Below, one piece after another: positions 1 to 11,853 of a DNA stretch of 64,000 bases; position 1 is the first letter of the stretch, and every line of letters starts with the position of its first letter. The position numbers were made by a program, and so were the translations under genes. The notes below the pieces were generated by a model that searched no databases, was not told where the DNA came from, and saw nothing but the letters and a program-made list of their open reading frames with translations. The stretch comes from CAYXAA01 sp964462985 (lineage in GTDB: Bacteria > Pseudomonadota > Alphaproteobacteria > Rhizobiales > Stappiaceae): assembly GCA_964462985.1 (NCBI GenBank), contig CAYXAA010000013.1, forward strand, positions 33,813 to 97,812, read 5' to 3'.

Positions 1-876
1 ATCGTTGTCTGTTTTCTTGCCTTGATCACCTCGGCGGTGACCACCATGGCCGTCCCGCTGTCGGATTGGGGCCGATACCTGCCCCAGATTTGGACCAGGC
101 TCAGGGCGGAACTGGCTAATCTGAAGGATGTCCTTGCCACCTTCGACTCCGTACGAGCCGGCATGCAGGATGCGCTTGGAGGCGGCGAGGGGGGGCTCAA
201 GGTGGCTGTCGACAACGGGTTCAAGATCGAGGATGCGGCGTGGTTGGCTCCGACGTTCCTGATGCAGGTCGTCATTTTCCTCGCGAGCCTGTATTTCTTT
301 GTTGCCACGCGAAAGCAGATCCGTGCCACGGTCCTGTCGCTGTGCATCGACCGGCGGCTTCGCTGGCGGCTGGCCCGGGTGTTCCGCGACGTCGAGGTGC
401 TTGTCTCCCGCTATCTTTTGTCGATCACAGCGGTGAACATCGGTCTCGGTGCGGCTGTCGCGATAGCCCTCTGGCTGCAGGGCGTTCCCTCGCCGGTGCT
501 TTGGGGCGTCATGGCGGGAGTTCTCAACTACGCCGTCTTCGTCGGCCCGGCTGCAATGGCGATCATCCTGCTGGGGGTCGGGCTTGCGACCGGCCATGGG
601 TACCTCGGCTATCTCGGCCCGGTCCTGACCTATCTCACGCTCAATCTGATTGAGGCGCAGGTGGTGACCCCACACGTGATCGGCCGCACCATGACGCTCA
701 ATCCTTTCCTTGTCTTCCTGGCTCTGGTGTTCTGGATCTGGATCTGGGGTCCGGTCGGCGGCTTTGTCGCGGTGCCGCTGATGCTGATGGGTGCGGCCAT
801 CATCCGCCATGTCTTGCCTCTGGGGGGCGGCGGTCTACTGGGCACGATCAAGCCCGTCTCGCCGCGGCAGCCTTGA
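1..876 (+). CDS. AI-2E/PerM-family permease, 5' end missing
   Basis: The reading frame is open from base 1, so the gene begins before the window and only the C-terminal part (about 291 codons) is seen. Several hydrophobic stretches are visible (for example around VVIFLASLYFF, GVLNYAVFVGPAAMAIILLGVG and FLALVFWIWIWGP). The glycine/proline-rich C-terminal half, with the phrase HVIGRTMTLNPF and the closing GPVGGFVAVPLML, is characteristic of the AI-2E transporter / PerM family (PF01594), integral inner-membrane proteins that include autoinducer exporters and Na+/H+ antiporter-like members. The substrate cannot be told from sequence. It converges on moeA, with 37 bases between the stops. Confidence 0.85.
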   Translation: MVVCFLALITSAVTTMAVPLSDWGRYLPQIWTRLRAELANLKDVLATFDSVRAGMQDALGGGEGGLKVAVDNGFKIEDAAWLAPTFLMQVVIFLASLYFFVATRKQIRATVLSLCIDRRLRWRLARVFRDVEVLVSRYLLSITAVNIGLGAAVAIALWLQGVPSPVLWGVMAGVLNYAVFVGPAAMAIILLGVGLATGHGYLGYLGPVLTYLTLNLIEAQVVTPHVIGRTMTLNPFLVFLALVFWIWIWGPVGGFVAVPLMLMGAAIIRHVLPLGGGGLLGTIKPVSPRQP

Positions 877-913
877 CCCGTGCCTGCGCCGGTGCACCGA
901 TCCAGCGGTCGGT

Positions 914-2125
914 TCAGGACACCAGTCGCAAGATGGCAACAGGCGCCCCCGCCTCGAGGGCCGGTGCGTGCGGCGGCCGCACGATCAGCGCATCGGACGA
1001 CGCAAGCGTTGCCAGCATCGAGGAGTCCTGCGCGGAAAATGGAGTAACCGTCAGGGCGCCTGTCGCATCGCGGCCGAGCCTGGCCCGCAGATAGTCTTCG
1101 CGGACGTCGTTGGCGGCAACCGGAGCCGCCAGAATGGCGGTGTCGCGTGAGCCTGTACCAGGTTCGAGGCCTTGCAGGGCGCGTAGCAGCGGCCGAAGGA
1201 AAAGCAAGGCGCAGATCAGGCTGGACACGGGGTTGCCCGGAAGTCCGAGGACGCGCATCGGCCCGATGCGTCCGGCCATAAGGGGCTTTCCCGGCCGCAT
1301 CGCAATGCGCCAGAAGGCAAGGTCCATCCCCTCGTCGCCAAGGACGTCCTGAACGAGGTCGTGGTCGCCGACCGAGGCGCCGCCAAGCGTCACCAAAACA
1401 TCGGCGTCGGCGGCGCGAGCGGCGCGGATCCGCTCCGCGAGCGCGGCCTTGCTGTCGGCAGCGATGCCAAGGTCCAGTGCTTCGGCGCCGCAGTCGGACA
1501 CAAGCGCGGCAAGGCCGAAGGAATTCGAGGCGATGATCTGGTCGGGGCCTGGCTCGGTACCGGGCAGCACCAGTTCGTCTCCGGTGGCAAGGATTGCGAC
1601 CTTTGGCCGGCGCCGGACCGGCAGCACGGCATGGTTCATCGCTGCAGCGAGGGCGATTTCGCGATAGCCGAGCCGGCGCCCAGCTGTCAGCAGCACGGTG
1701 CCGGCGGCAAAGTCGAGTCCGGCCGGGCGGACGTAGCGCCCGCGCGCTGCGGATTCCAGCGCCGTCAGCGTGTCTCCTGACCGCTCGGCATTTTCCTGAA
1801 TGAGGATCGTATCCGCGCCTTCGGGGACGGGGGCCCCGGTAAAAATTCTGACAGCCTCGCCGGGTCCGACGCAGCCAGCAAAACCATGGCCGGCCGGGGC
1901 CTCGCCAATGACCCTGAGAACCGCAGGCACCTGCGCGATATCCTCGGCGCGCACGGCATAGCCGTCCATCGCGGAGGCCGGAAACGGCGGTTGCGTTCTC
2001 CTCGCCGCAAGGTCTGCTGCGAGCGCCCGGCCGTTGGCCTGAGCCAGTGGCACCGTCTCGCTGCCGAGCGGCGTCACGCCGTCAAGCAGCCGTTCCAGCG
2101 CTTCCTCGACCGAAATCAGCGCCAT
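914..2125 (-). CDS. moeA: Molybdopterin molybdenumtransferase MoeA
   Basis: MoeA inserts molybdate into adenylylated molybdopterin in the last step of molybdenum cofactor synthesis. The 403-residue product carries the family hallmarks in order: [13 protein letters not shown] near residue 50, [34 protein letters not shown] and GLPGNPVSS in the MPT-binding domain, then a small C-terminal beta domain. The frame is open further upstream, but ATG at 2125 ([10 protein letters not shown]) is chosen because it gives the normal family start and lies one base after the moaC stop. It is the last gene of the trpD-trpC-moaC-moeA run. In related genomes lexA often follows moeA; here a convergent permease gene follows. 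Confidence 0.95.
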   Translation of the reverse strand: MALISVEEALERLLDGVTPLGSETVPLAQANGRALAADLAARRTQPPFPASAMDGYAVRAEDIAQVPAVLRVIGEAPAGHGFAGCVGPGEAVRIFTGAPVPEGADTILIQENAERSGDTLTALESAARGRYVRPAGLDFAAGTVLLTAGRRLGYREIALAAAMNHAVLPVRRRPKVAILATGDELVLPGTEPGPDQIIASNSFGLAALVSDCGAEALDLGIAADSKAALAERIRAARAADADVLVTLGGASVGDHDLVQDVLGDEGMDLAFWRIAMRPGKPLMAGRIGPMRVLGLPGNPVSSLICALLFLRPLLRALQGLEPGTGSRDTAILAAPVAANDVREDYLRARLGRDATGALTVTPFSAQDSSMLATLASSDALIVRPPHAPALEAGAPVAILRLVS

Positions 2126-2126
2126 C

Positions 2127-2621
2127 TCAGCTCTCCTCGGCCCGCCAGTGCCCGGACCGGCCGCCGGATTTTTCCAGCAGCCGGACCTCGCCGATGACCA
2201 TGCCGCGGTCGATCGCCTTTGCCATGTCATAGACCGTGAGGCAGGCGACAGTACAAGCCGTCAGGGCCTCCATCTCTACTCCGGTCTGGCCCGAGACCAT
2301 CGCGCTCGCGGTGACCACCAGGCCGGGTAGGGTCTCGTCCGGAGCGATATCGACGGTGACCTTGCTCAGCGCCAGCGGATGACACAGCGGGATGAGCTCA
2401 TGCGTGCGCTTGGCCGCCATGATCCCGGCGATCCGTGCAGTGGCAATGACGTCGCCTTTCTTGGCGTTGCCAGTGAGGATGGTGGTGAGGGTGTCGCGCT
2501 GCATTTTGACATGGCCGCGTGCGACCGCCTCGCGGGCAGTGACGGGCTTGTCCGAGACGTCGACCATGTTGGCGGCGCCGCTTGCGTCGAGATGGGTGAG
2601 GGAAGGGGATTCGGTGGCCAT
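2127..2621 (-). CDS. moaC: Cyclic pyranopterin monophosphate synthase MoaC
   Basis: MoaC converts 3',8-cyclo-7,8-dihydro-GTP to cyclic pyranopterin monophosphate, the first stable intermediate of molybdenum cofactor synthesis. The 164-residue product shows the diagnostic segments [28 protein letters not shown] and [13 protein letters not shown] followed by [11 protein letters not shown], which holds the catalytic Asp and Lys. The start at ATG 2621 ([11 protein letters not shown]) gives the usual MoaC length; the longer frame has an unrelated Arg-rich leader. It lies 10 bases after trpC and one base before moeA, so the four genes are probably cotranscribed. Confidence 0.96.
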   Translation of the reverse strand: MATESPSLTHLDASGAANMVDVSDKPVTAREAVARGHVKMQRDTLTTILTGNAKKGDVIATARIAGIMAAKRTHELIPLCHPLALSKVTVDIAPDETLPGLVVTASAMVSGQTGVEMEALTACTVACLTVYDMAKAIDRGMVIGEVRLLEKSGGRSGHWRAEES

Positions 2622-2631
2622 GATCGGCCTC

Positions 2632-3438
2632 CTAGGCTTCCGTTGCAGATCTTGCGAGCAGCGTCCGGGTCGCTGCCGCGACATCGTCCTGGCGCATCAG
2701 GCTCTCACCGATCAGGAACGTTGTGATGCCCACGGCAGACATGCGCTCCAGGTCCGCGGGCGTAAACAGCCCGGATTCGCCGACGATGATGCGATCGTCA
2801 GGAACCAAGGGCGCCAGCCGCTCGCTGGTCTCGAGGCGTGTCTCGAATGTCTTGAGGTTGCGGTTATTGATGCCGATCAGGCGGGACTTGAGCTTCAGAG
2901 CCCGCTGAAGCTCGACCTCGTCATGAACTTCGAGGAGCACGTCCATCCCGAGGCCGAGCGCCACCTCTTCCAGAAGCGCGGCGGTGGCATCGTCCACGGC
3001 GGCGAGAATGACAAGAATGCAGTCCGCCCCCCAGGCCCGGGCCTCGAACACCTGATAGGGCTCGTAGAGGAAATCCTTGCGCAGCGCGGGCAGGGTTACC
3101 GCTTCGCGCGCCGCGGTTAGGAACTCCGGCTTGCCCTGGAAGGACGGTTCGTCGGTCAGGACCGACAGGCAGGTCGCCCCGCCAGCCTCATAGGCTGTGG
3201 CAAGCGCAGGAGGGTCGAAATCGCCGCGGATTAGACCCTTCGACGGGCTCGCCTTCTTGATCTCGGCGATGAGCGCATAATCTCCGGCGTCGCGACGCGC
3301 CTCGATGGCAGCGAGGAAGCCGCGCGTCGGCGGATTTTCCTCTGCGATCACCCGCAGCCGATCTTCCGACATGGTCGCCTTGGCGGCAGCGATTTCCTCG
3401 CGCTTGTAAGCTTCGATCCGCCTGAGGATGTCGGTCAC
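2632..3438 (-). CDS. trpC: Indole-3-glycerol phosphate synthase TrpC
   Basis: A (beta/alpha)8 enzyme that closes the indole ring from CdRP in tryptophan synthesis. The 268-residue protein is full length and contains the catalytic and phosphate-binding segments in order: [12 protein letters not shown] (catalytic Lys), LRKDF (catalytic Lys), GINNRNL, VGESGL and LIGESLM. It is monofunctional, with no fused PRAI (TrpF) domain as in E. coli. Its ATG overlaps the trpD stop by 4 bases (ATGA), which indicates translational coupling. Confidence 0.97.
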   Translation of the reverse strand: MTDILRRIEAYKREEIAAAKATMSEDRLRVIAEENPPTRGFLAAIEARRDAGDYALIAEIKKASPSKGLIRGDFDPPALATAYEAGGATCLSVLTDEPSFQGKPEFLTAAREAVTLPALRKDFLYEPYQVFEARAWGADCILVILAAVDDATAALLEEVALGLGMDVLLEVHDEVELQRALKLKSRLIGINNRNLKTFETRLETSERLAPLVPDDRIIVGESGLFTPADLERMSAVGITTFLIGESLMRQDDVAAATRTLLARSATEA

Positions 3439-4457
3439 TGAGCCCTCCCGTTCGAGATTGCGACAAGGCGCTCCATCCGATCGAGTGCCGCGCCGTTGTC
3501 GATCGAGCGGGCCGCCATCTCGACCCCCTGGGCAAGCGAGCCGGCGCGGCCGGCGACGATCAGGGTTGCGGCCGCATTCATCAGCACCACATCCCGGTAG
3601 GGTCCGCGGCCACCCTCAAGCACGGCGCGCAGCGCCGCCGCGTTCTCGGCAGCCTCGCCGCCCCTCAGATCCTCCGGGCGGGCCAGGGGCAATCCGACGT
3701 CGCCCGGGGCGATCGTCGACACGGTGACCTCACCATCGTCGAGGGATGCCACTCTGGTCGGACCGGTGGTGGTGATCTCGTCGAGACCGTCGGAGCCATG
3801 GACCACCCAGGCCCTGGTGCTGCCGAGTGCGCGCAGCACCAGCGCGATCGGCTCGACCCACTGCTCGGCGAAGACGCCGACCATCTGGCGTCTTACGCCG
3901 GCCGGATTCGACAGCGGTCCAAGCAGGTTGAAGATCGTGCGGGTGCCGAGCTCGGTCCGTGCCGGGCCGACATGCTTCATCGCCGAGTGGTGGTTCGGGG
4001 CAAACATGAAGCCAATACCGGCCTCGCGGATGCAGAGCGCGATCTGCTGAGGTGTGATGTCGATGTCGACACCGAGATGGGTCAACACGTCCGCGGCACC
4101 CGATTTCGATGACAGCGATCGGTTGCCGTGCTTGGCCACGGGCACGCCGCAGCCTGCAACGACGAATGCGGAACAGGTCGAGATGTTGTAGCTGCCGGAT
4201 GCGTCGCCGCCCGTGCCGACCACATCGACGGCATCCTCGGGCGCTTCGACCGGCAACATTTTCGCCCGCATCGTCCGTACTGCGCCGGCAATCTCGTCGA
4301 CCGTCTCGCCGCGCACCCTGAGCGCCATCAGGAAGCCGCCGATCTGTGCCGGCGTCGCCTTGCCCGACATGATGATGTCGAACGCGCGTTCCGCTTCGGT
4401 GTCCGTCAGGGGCGTCCCGGCCGCGACCTTGCCGATCAGCGCCTTGAGATTGCTCAT
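3435..4457 (-). CDS. trpD: Anthranilate phosphoribosyltransferase TrpD
   Basis: Transfers phosphoribose from PRPP to anthranilate. The 340-residue product is full length, with the PRPP-binding segment [15 protein letters not shown], the KHGNRS motif, [14 protein letters not shown] and the [10 protein letters not shown] motif typical of the family. It starts the run trpD-trpC-moaC-moeA and overlaps trpC by 4 bases. No trpG or trpE lies in the window; 91 bases separate it from the PpiD-like gene upstream on the same strand. Confidence 0.97.
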   Translation of the reverse strand: MSNLKALIGKVAAGTPLTDTEAERAFDIIMSGKATPAQIGGFLMALRVRGETVDEIAGAVRTMRAKMLPVEAPEDAVDVVGTGGDASGSYNISTCSAFVVAGCGVPVAKHGNRSLSSKSGAADVLTHLGVDIDITPQQIALCIREAGIGFMFAPNHHSAMKHVGPARTELGTRTIFNLLGPLSNPAGVRRQMVGVFAEQWVEPIALVLRALGSTRAWVVHGSDGLDEITTTGPTRVASLDDGEVTVSTIAPGDVGLPLARPEDLRGGEAAENAAALRAVLEGGRGPYRDVVLMNAAATLIVAGRAGSLAQGVEMAARSIDNGAALDRMERLVAISNGRAQ

Positions 4458-4548
4458 GACCGCGTTCCTCTTTCGCTGTGGCGGCTCTGGATCACAGAAG
4501 CTTTGACCGACCCGGTCTGAAGCTTCGATACCGATCGTATGCCGGGCT

Positions 4549-6438
4549 TCAGGACTCTCCGAAACCGATCACGCGGGCGACCGCAGCCTGATTGATATCG
4601 ACACCGACTTGCTGTTCCATTTCGCCGACGAACTGCGCAATGATGGAGTTCTGGAGCAGTTCCGACAGGTTGCCGCCGAGGACCACGGCGTCCTCGGCCT
4701 CGGCAAAGAATGCGGCATCGGACACGCTGTCGACGACAAGAACCAGACGTCGACCGTCCTTGCCGGCCACATCGGCCACCGTTCCGGTCGGTCCGGAGAA
4801 GGCGGCTTGGACGGCTTCGGGCGTCAGCGCACCCGTCGGCGCGCCGCGACGGATCGGATCGGACGTCTGCACCGGGACACCCAAGGCCTCGGCGACCTCG
4901 TCGATCGACTTGCCGGATGAGATCTGGGCGTTGGCATCAGAGGCCATCTGCTCCAGCCTTTCTTTGCGCTGGTCCGCCTGCCACTGCTCCACGACTCTGT
5001 CACGGACCTCGTCGAGCGTGCGGTCGCGCTCCGGCGTCACTTCGGCGACCTCGAACCAGACGAAGCCACGCGCCCCGAGCTGTAGCGGATCATTCTCGAC
5101 GCCCACGTCGCTCTCGAACACCTCCGAGATCAGGTCGCGTGCGTCGGGCAGGTCCACCTTGCTGCCCTCGGCATCGGCGCCGCTGCTGTCGAAGGCAGCG
5201 GGTGAAGAGATGGTCAAGTTGAAGCGATCGGCCACCTCCTGGAGGGTTGCCCCTCCGGCGCGGGCATCCTCGATCTCGTCGTGAAGGTCAAGCACCTCGG
5301 CTTCCGCTTCCCGCGTGGCGATTTCCTGCTTCAGCTCCGCCTTCACCTCCTCGAACGGAGTGGTATGTGCCGGCGTCACTTCGGCGACCTTCAAGATAAC
5401 GGGGGCGAAGCGACCTTCGACGACACCGGAGATCGCTCCTTCCTCCAGGCTGTAAGCGGCCTCGGCGATTGCGGTATCAAGCAACTCGGCCTTCGCCTTG
5501 GCGCCAAGGTCGACATCCTCGATCTTGAGCGATCGCTCCGCGAGCAGATCTTCGAAGCTCTTGCCGGCCGCAAGCTCGGCAGCGGCTGCCTCGGCCTCCT
5601 CCTTGTTCGGAAAGGTGATCTGCAGAATGCGCCGCCGCTCCGGTTCGCCGAAGCGGTCGCCCGATGTGTCATAGGCCTGGCGCGCGGCTTCGTCGCTCAC
5701 CGCATCCGGCTGGGCAATTGCCGCCGGTGTCAGGGTCAGGAGATTGACCTTGCGATACTCCGGTGCCCGAAAATCTGCCTGCTTCTCCTCGAAATACGCC
5801 GTCAGTACCTCCTCGGACGGTGTTCCGACGTCACCGACCAGCTCCGGCGAAAGCTCGATAAAGCGAACGGTGCGCTGCTGGTTGGCGTGCTGGTAAAGCG
5901 CCTCGACGTAAGGCGCGGGTGCCGTCAGGCTTCCCGCCAGCGCCTCGGCGATTTGTTGCCGCTGCGCCAGGCGGCGGCGCTGTTCGACATAGTCGTCCTC
6001 GCTGATGTTGTTTGCCGCCAGCAGCTGCGCCAGGCGGTTCCGGTCGTAGCGGCCGCCCGGTCCGTGGAACATCGGATCAGCCTGGATGAGCCGCACCAGC
6101 TCCGCATCGGAGAGGCCAACGTTGAGGCGATTGGCAACCTCGTTGAGGGCCGCTTCGGCGATCAATTGACCGAGAACCTGGCCGGGAACGCCGAACGCCG
6201 CTCCTTCGGTCGTCGACAGCGGCCTGCCGATGCGCCGCCCGAGCGCGTCCAGCTCGCGGCGGTAGGCGGCATCGAATTCAAGAACGGAGATTTCGCTGTC
6301 GCCAACGGTGGCGACGACGTTCTGGCCGTAGCCGGTCAGCGTGCCGGAGACACCCCAAACCGCAAAGCTCAGCACCAGCACTGCGATCAGCAACTTGGCG
6401 GGCCATGATTTCGAAGCATTGCGCAGGGTGTCGAGCAT
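4549..6438 (-). CDS. PpiD-like membrane-anchored peptidylprolyl isomerase
   Basis: The 629-residue protein has a short N-terminal basic stretch, one membrane segment at about residues 14-32 ([15 protein letters not shown]), a SurA/PpiD-type N-terminal chaperone domain ([19 protein letters not shown] onward), and parvulin-like PPIC sequence at about residues 260-350 ([39 protein letters not shown]). This is the architecture of PpiD, a periplasmic foldase tethered to the inner membrane that assists proteins leaving the Sec translocon. It is transcribed away from tpiA and lies near secG, as in many Hyphomicrobiales. The parvulin domain looks divergent, so isomerase activity is not assured. Confidence 0.9.
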   Translation of the reverse strand: MLDTLRNASKSWPAKLLIAVLVLSFAVWGVSGTLTGYGQNVVATVGDSEISVLEFDAAYRRELDALGRRIGRPLSTTEGAAFGVPGQVLGQLIAEAALNEVANRLNVGLSDAELVRLIQADPMFHGPGGRYDRNRLAQLLAANNISEDDYVEQRRRLAQRQQIAEALAGSLTAPAPYVEALYQHANQQRTVRFIELSPELVGDVGTPSEEVLTAYFEEKQADFRAPEYRKVNLLTLTPAAIAQPDAVSDEAARQAYDTSGDRFGEPERRRILQITFPNKEEAEAAAAELAAGKSFEDLLAERSLKIEDVDLGAKAKAELLDTAIAEAAYSLEEGAISGVVEGRFAPVILKVAEVTPAHTTPFEEVKAELKQEIATREAEAEVLDLHDEIEDARAGGATLQEVADRFNLTISSPAAFDSSGADAEGSKVDLPDARDLISEVFESDVGVENDPLQLGARGFVWFEVAEVTPERDRTLDEVRDRVVEQWQADQRKERLEQMASDANAQISSGKSIDEVAEALGVPVQTSDPIRRGAPTGALTPEAVQAAFSGPTGTVADVAGKDGRRLVLVVDSVSDAAFFAEAEDAVVLGGNLSELLQNSIIAQFVGEMEQQVGVDINQAAVARVIGFGES

Positions 6439-6666
6439 AACGGTTCCGTTTTTATCCTATAGCTTTCCCAAGCCGGCTCGCGACGACCGCCCTTGAGGCG
6501 CGCGGATAATAGAGAGCGCGATGTAACGGGGCAAGGCAGCCATCGAGTCGGCGAAACAGGATGTTTACGGCAGGTCGGGCGCGTGATTTACCCACGGTCG
6601 CCGGTCTTTTCGTGGCGCCCCCACGAGAAATCCGTTCCATGGTGTGACGATTGGCAGGAGAACGCG

Positions 6667-7422
6667 ATGTCGACTCGGATGATGCCGCTGGTGGCGGGGA
6701 ACTGGAAAATGAATGGCCTGCGTGCAGGATTACGCGAGCTCGACCTGCTGGTGGAGGGCCTGGCACAGGATCCGGCAGACGCGGAGGTCATGATCTGCCC
6801 TCCGGCCACACTTGTCGCCGAGGCCGCGGCGCGCGTGGCAAGGACGGGGATTGCGATTGGCGGCCAGGATTGTCATCCGTTGCCCGGCGGTGCCCACACC
6901 GGCGATATTTCGGCGGAGATGCTGGCGGATGCCGGTGCGACGGCGGTCATCGTCGGCCATTCCGAGCGCCGCACGGACCATGGCGAGACCGATGCTCTGG
7001 TCCGTGCCAAGGCGGAGGCGGCCTGGCGGGCCGGTCTGACGGCCATCATTTGCATCGGCGAGACGGAGGCGGAACGGACCAGCGGGCTGACGCTCGACGT
7101 GGTTGGTCGCCAGATCGCCGGCTCCGTGCCGGATGCCGCAGACGGCAGCACCACGGTGATCGCCTACGAGCCGGTCTGGGCGATCGGCACTGGACTGACG
7201 CCGACACTGGAGGACGTTGCCGAAGTTCATCGATTCCTGCGCTCGCAGCTGAAGAAGCGGTTCGGCTCCACCGGCGCGGCGATCCGGCTGCTTTACGGCG
7301 GCTCGGTCAAGCCGGCGAACGCGGCAGAGCTGCTTGCGGTTGAGGATGTCAACGGCGCGCTGGTCGGCGGCGCCAGTCTTGCGGCGAAGGAATTCCTTGG
7401 CGTTCTTGCCGCCTGTCGTTGA
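6667..7422 (+). CDS. tpiA: Triosephosphate isomerase
   Basis: Interconverts dihydroxyacetone phosphate and glyceraldehyde 3-phosphate. The 251-residue product carries the substrate-binding Lys in AGNWKMNG, the electrophilic His in VIVGHSERR, the catalytic Glu in [11 protein letters not shown], and the phosphate loop [12 protein letters not shown]. The ATG at 6667 is preceded by a GGAG ribosome-binding site (cttggcaggagaacgcg context); the longer frame has an unrelated leader. It is transcribed divergently from the PpiD-like gene and followed by secG and pyrG. Confidence 0.97.
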   Translation: MSTRMMPLVAGNWKMNGLRAGLRELDLLVEGLAQDPADAEVMICPPATLVAEAAARVARTGIAIGGQDCHPLPGGAHTGDISAEMLADAGATAVIVGHSERRTDHGETDALVRAKAEAAWRAGLTAIICIGETEAERTSGLTLDVVGRQIAGSVPDAADGSTTVIAYEPVWAIGTGLTPTLEDVAEVHRFLRSQLKKRFGSTGAAIRLLYGGSVKPANAAELLAVEDVNGALVGGASLAAKEFLGVLAACR

Positions 7423-7623
7423 TCTGACGTCGATCGCGCATCATTTAACAGGGCAAAGGGTGGAAAGGCCTGGCGCATTCGTGTAGAACGCGCCGCAATT
7501 CCCCGTTAGGGCGGTGCGGACCGATGCCGGACAGTTTCGGGCGCGCTGCATTCCACGATCGGAATCGAGCCCGGCTGCGAGTCGGAGTCGACTTTCCGTT
7601 CCAGACATAAAGACTGGCTAGCG

Positions 7624-8007
7624 ATGCAAACCGTCATCATCGTCGTACACCTGATGGTCGTGCTGGCGCTCGTGCTCGTCGTCCTCCTTCAGCGTTCCGA
7701 GGGCGGTGCGCTGGGGATCGGCGGCGGCGGCGGCTTCATGTCGAGCCGCGGCAGCGCCAACGTTCTCACGCGCGCGACATCGATCCTGGCGATCGCCTTC
7801 TTCGCAACCTCGCTCGGCCTTGCGCTTCTTGCCAGGCAGGATGACCGGCCAGGCTCGCTTCTTGATGCCCCCCCCGGCGGCCAGACGGCGCCCGTGGACG
7901 GCGCGCCGGCGACGGGCCAGAACCTGCTAGACCAGCTCAAGGGCGCCGGCGAACCGCAGGCGCCGGCTCCTGCGCCGAGCGGACCGCAGGTGCCGCCGGC
8001 TCAGTAG
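7624..8007 (+). CDS. secG: Preprotein translocase subunit SecG
   Basis: Small inner-membrane subunit of the SecYEG translocon. The 127-residue product shows the usual SecG layout: a first hydrophobic helix (VIIVVHLMVVLALVLVVLLQ), the conserved cytoplasmic loop GGGGGFMSSRGSANVLTRAT, a second helix (ILAIAFFATSLGLALL), and a long Ala/Pro/Gln-rich C-terminal tail common in alphaproteobacteria. A strong hairpin with a T-rich run follows at 8041-8074, so pyrG probably has some transcription of its own. Confidence 0.94.
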   Translation: MQTVIIVVHLMVVLALVLVVLLQRSEGGALGIGGGGGFMSSRGSANVLTRATSILAIAFFATSLGLALLARQDDRPGSLLDAPPGGQTAPVDGAPATGQNLLDQLKGAGEPQAPAPAPSGPQVPPAQ

Positions 8008-8021
8008 CCGGCACGGGTTGA

Positions 8022-9761
<1,740 letters not shown>

Positions 9762-9780
9762 CGGACATCGAGGAGTTCCC

Positions 9781-10647
9781 ATGGCAGCGCGCGGTATCGA
9801 TCATGTCGTATGGGCCGTGCGCGATCTCGACCGTGCGGCGGCGCATGTCGAGCGGCTCGGCTTCACCCTCACGCCGCGCGCGCGGCACCCCTGGGGAACG
9901 GTCAACCGGCTCATTCAGCTCGATGGAGCGTTTCTCGAGCTGCTGTCGATCGGAGAAGGGGTTGAGGTCATTGAGCCAGAGCCCGGCGTCTTCTCCTTTG
10001 GCGCCTTCAACCGGGACTACCTTGCACGCGGCGAGGGCGGGTCCATGCTGGTGCTCGAAAGCAACGACCCGGGGGCCGACCGTGCGGCCTTCGCCGCAGC
10101 CGGCCTGCCGACTTATGCACCGTTCGCGTTCGAGCGAGCGGCCCGGGGCGCCGACGGGACCGAGCGCAAGGTTGCCTTCGACCTGACCTTCACGACGGAT
10201 GTCGCCGCTCCCCATCTTGGTTTCTTCACCTGCCGCAACCGCTATCCCGAGAACTTCTGGTCCCGGGCTTACCAGACGCACGCCAACACCGCTCAGACCA
10301 TTGCCGCTGTCGTATTCGTTATGGCCGATCCGGCCGACCATCACGTCTTCTTTTCGGCATTCACCGGCCGCCGCGAGATGCGGGCGTCGAGTCTCGGGAT
10401 CGAGCTCGCAACGCCCCGCGGACAGGTTCAGCTTCTGACCCCGGTAGCCTACCGCTCGCTCTACGGCGACCGTGCGGCGGACTCGCTCGGTGCACTTCCC
10501 TGCATGGCCGGCGTCCGCATCGCTGTCACCGATCGTGCCGACGTACAGCGATTGCTCGAATCCGGGAAGATTCCCGTTGACGAGGCTCCAGCGGGGATGA
10601 TTGTGCCCGCGAATGCGAATTTCGGGCTCACCATTGCCTTCCAGTGA
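9781..10647 (+). CDS. VOC-family (glyoxalase_3-like) protein
   Basis: A 288-residue protein with two vicinal-oxygen-chelate-like halves. The first opens GIDHVVWAVRDLDRAAAHVERLGFTLTPRA, and the metal-site style residues His (IDHVV) and Glu (FLELLSIGE) are visible. The second half contains DPADHHVFFSAFTGRREM. This matches the glyoxalase-like domain family PF13468, whose members are mostly uncharacterised. The start at ATG 9781 follows a GAGG-like site and lies 19 bases after the pyrG stop, so it is probably read through with pyrG. The substrate is unknown. Confidence 0.8.
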   Translation: MAARGIDHVVWAVRDLDRAAAHVERLGFTLTPRARHPWGTVNRLIQLDGAFLELLSIGEGVEVIEPEPGVFSFGAFNRDYLARGEGGSMLVLESNDPGADRAAFAAAGLPTYAPFAFERAARGADGTERKVAFDLTFTTDVAAPHLGFFTCRNRYPENFWSRAYQTHANTAQTIAAVVFVMADPADHHVFFSAFTGRREMRASSLGIELATPRGQVQLLTPVAYRSLYGDRAADSLGALPCMAGVRIAVTDRADVQRLLESGKIPVDEAPAGMIVPANANFGLTIAFQ

Positions 10648-11253
10648 TGGGCTTCGGGAGATCGATCGGTAGGGACTTCGTCGCGGCCAAGGACCGTTCT
10701 TTACCGATCGTGTGCCCATTCTATCGCGCGATATTCGGCTGGCGCAGGGATGTCGGCGATGAACGTGCGATCCCGGATGGCGGAGCGGCGACGGCGCCTA
10801 AAAGTGGTGCGGACCCCACTTCACACTTGAACTTTAGTCGAATTTTTCGGTTCGCCGCGCAAATTTTCTCACGCTTTTCAACAAAACCCAGCCGGGCAAG
10901 GCCAATTCTCGCCGGCCCCTGTTCTGTATGACAATTGCTCCTTGAGCCCGGCCCGGCTAGGCTCGGCGCGGTTTACTTGTAGCGGCGGCCGGAGGATCCG
11001 GCTTTGAATGGACTCTCCGCGTGATCGTCGCGCGGGTGCTGGGCGGGAGTTGGTTTCGGCCGGATATGCTGGTCGCGCCGGCGAGATATAGGTTGTTTCG
11101 TGAGGACCCGGCGAGGGCAGACGCAAGCCTCAAAGGGGGCAGACAATCTGGCCAGGGCCGGCCAGCGTTGATTCCTGCGCCCGGGTTGGCGAATGGACGC
11201 TGCCTGTGCGGGCCCTTGAATGGCGTGCGGGAAGAATGAAGGTGCCTGGAAAC
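10648..11253. other. Gene-free stretch between the VOC gene and tRNA-Lys
   Basis: About 600 bases in which only short shadow ORFs occur. The part near 10800-10885 is clearly lower in GC than the surroundings and contains a small stem (aagtgg...ccactt around 10801-10823). A GCCGGA/TCCGGC near-palindrome lies at about 10986-11001. I recognise no known RNA family, promoter or mobile element here. Confidence 0.4.
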
Positions 11254-11329
11254 TGGTGAGCCCGCAGGGACTCGAACCCTGGACCCCATGATTAAAAGTC
11301 ACGTGCTCTACCAACTGAGCTACGGGCTC
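11254..11329 (-). tRNA. tRNA-Lys (anticodon TTT)
   Basis: Read on the minus strand, the sequence folds as a complete cloverleaf: acceptor GAGCCCG pairs with CGGGCTC, D-arm GCTC/GAGC, anticodon stem CGTGA/TCATG with loop CTTTTAA (anticodon TTT, lysine), and T-arm CAGGG-TTCGAGT-CCCTG. Discriminator A and the CCA end are encoded. It is 76 bases long. No integrase or duplicated 3' end was noticed beside it. Confidence 0.97.
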
Positions 11330-11526
11330 TCACCGAGTTTCGGCGGACGGCGGCAAACCGGTGCGCCGCGTCCAACGTAGGGGCGAACACATACCGGCTT
11401 GGAGACCCAGGGGCAAGTGCGCCCTGCCTCCGCCGACAACACTGTGGACAGGCGCAGCGAAGGATGCGTCCGTCGACCGAGCGACAAGGCGCCGTCAGTC
11501 GAGCGCCGTGAACTGCGGAAAGCCAC

Positions 11527-11823
11527 ATGACCGACAAATCGGCGAATGACGGACTGAACTCGGTCGAGTTCGAATTTCTGAAGGGCCACATCGCAGCGAC
11601 GATGGCGCTGATCCAGGGCCTGGCAGCGCAGGGTGCTATCGACCGCGAGGCGCTGGACAGTTTCTTCACCGACTTTCTCAGTCGCCTGCCGCACACTCGC
11701 CAGACGCTGCCGTTGCGCCTCGTGATCGACCAGTGGCGCCAGGGGCTACGCGATGGCGAAGAGGAGCCTCAGATGCGGCGCCACATCTTCGATGTCATAG
11801 AAGGCGGCCGGATGCGGGAGTAG
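11527..11823 (+). CDS. Small hypothetical protein
   Basis: A 98-residue soluble protein that I do not recognise. It is mostly helical in appearance, with the stretch SVEFEFLKGHIAATMALIQGLAAQGAIDREALDSFF and an acidic C-terminal region. There is no signal peptide or membrane segment. The ATG is preceded by a weak GGAAAG site. It stands alone between tRNA-Lys and the convergent MarR gene. Confidence 0.6.
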   Translation: MTDKSANDGLNSVEFEFLKGHIAATMALIQGLAAQGAIDREALDSFFTDFLSRLPHTRQTLPLRLVIDQWRQGLRDGEEEPQMRRHIFDVIEGGRMRE

Positions 11824-11853
11824 GGCCGCCGCCCGCCACCGTACCGGAACAGG

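Noticed and set aside
5281..6408. 375-codon open frame on the plus strand
   Set aside because: It is the antisense of the PpiD-like gene.
11254..11329. Genomic island integrated at tRNA-Lys
   Set aside because: No integrase gene, no repeated tRNA 3' end and no clear composition shift next to it.
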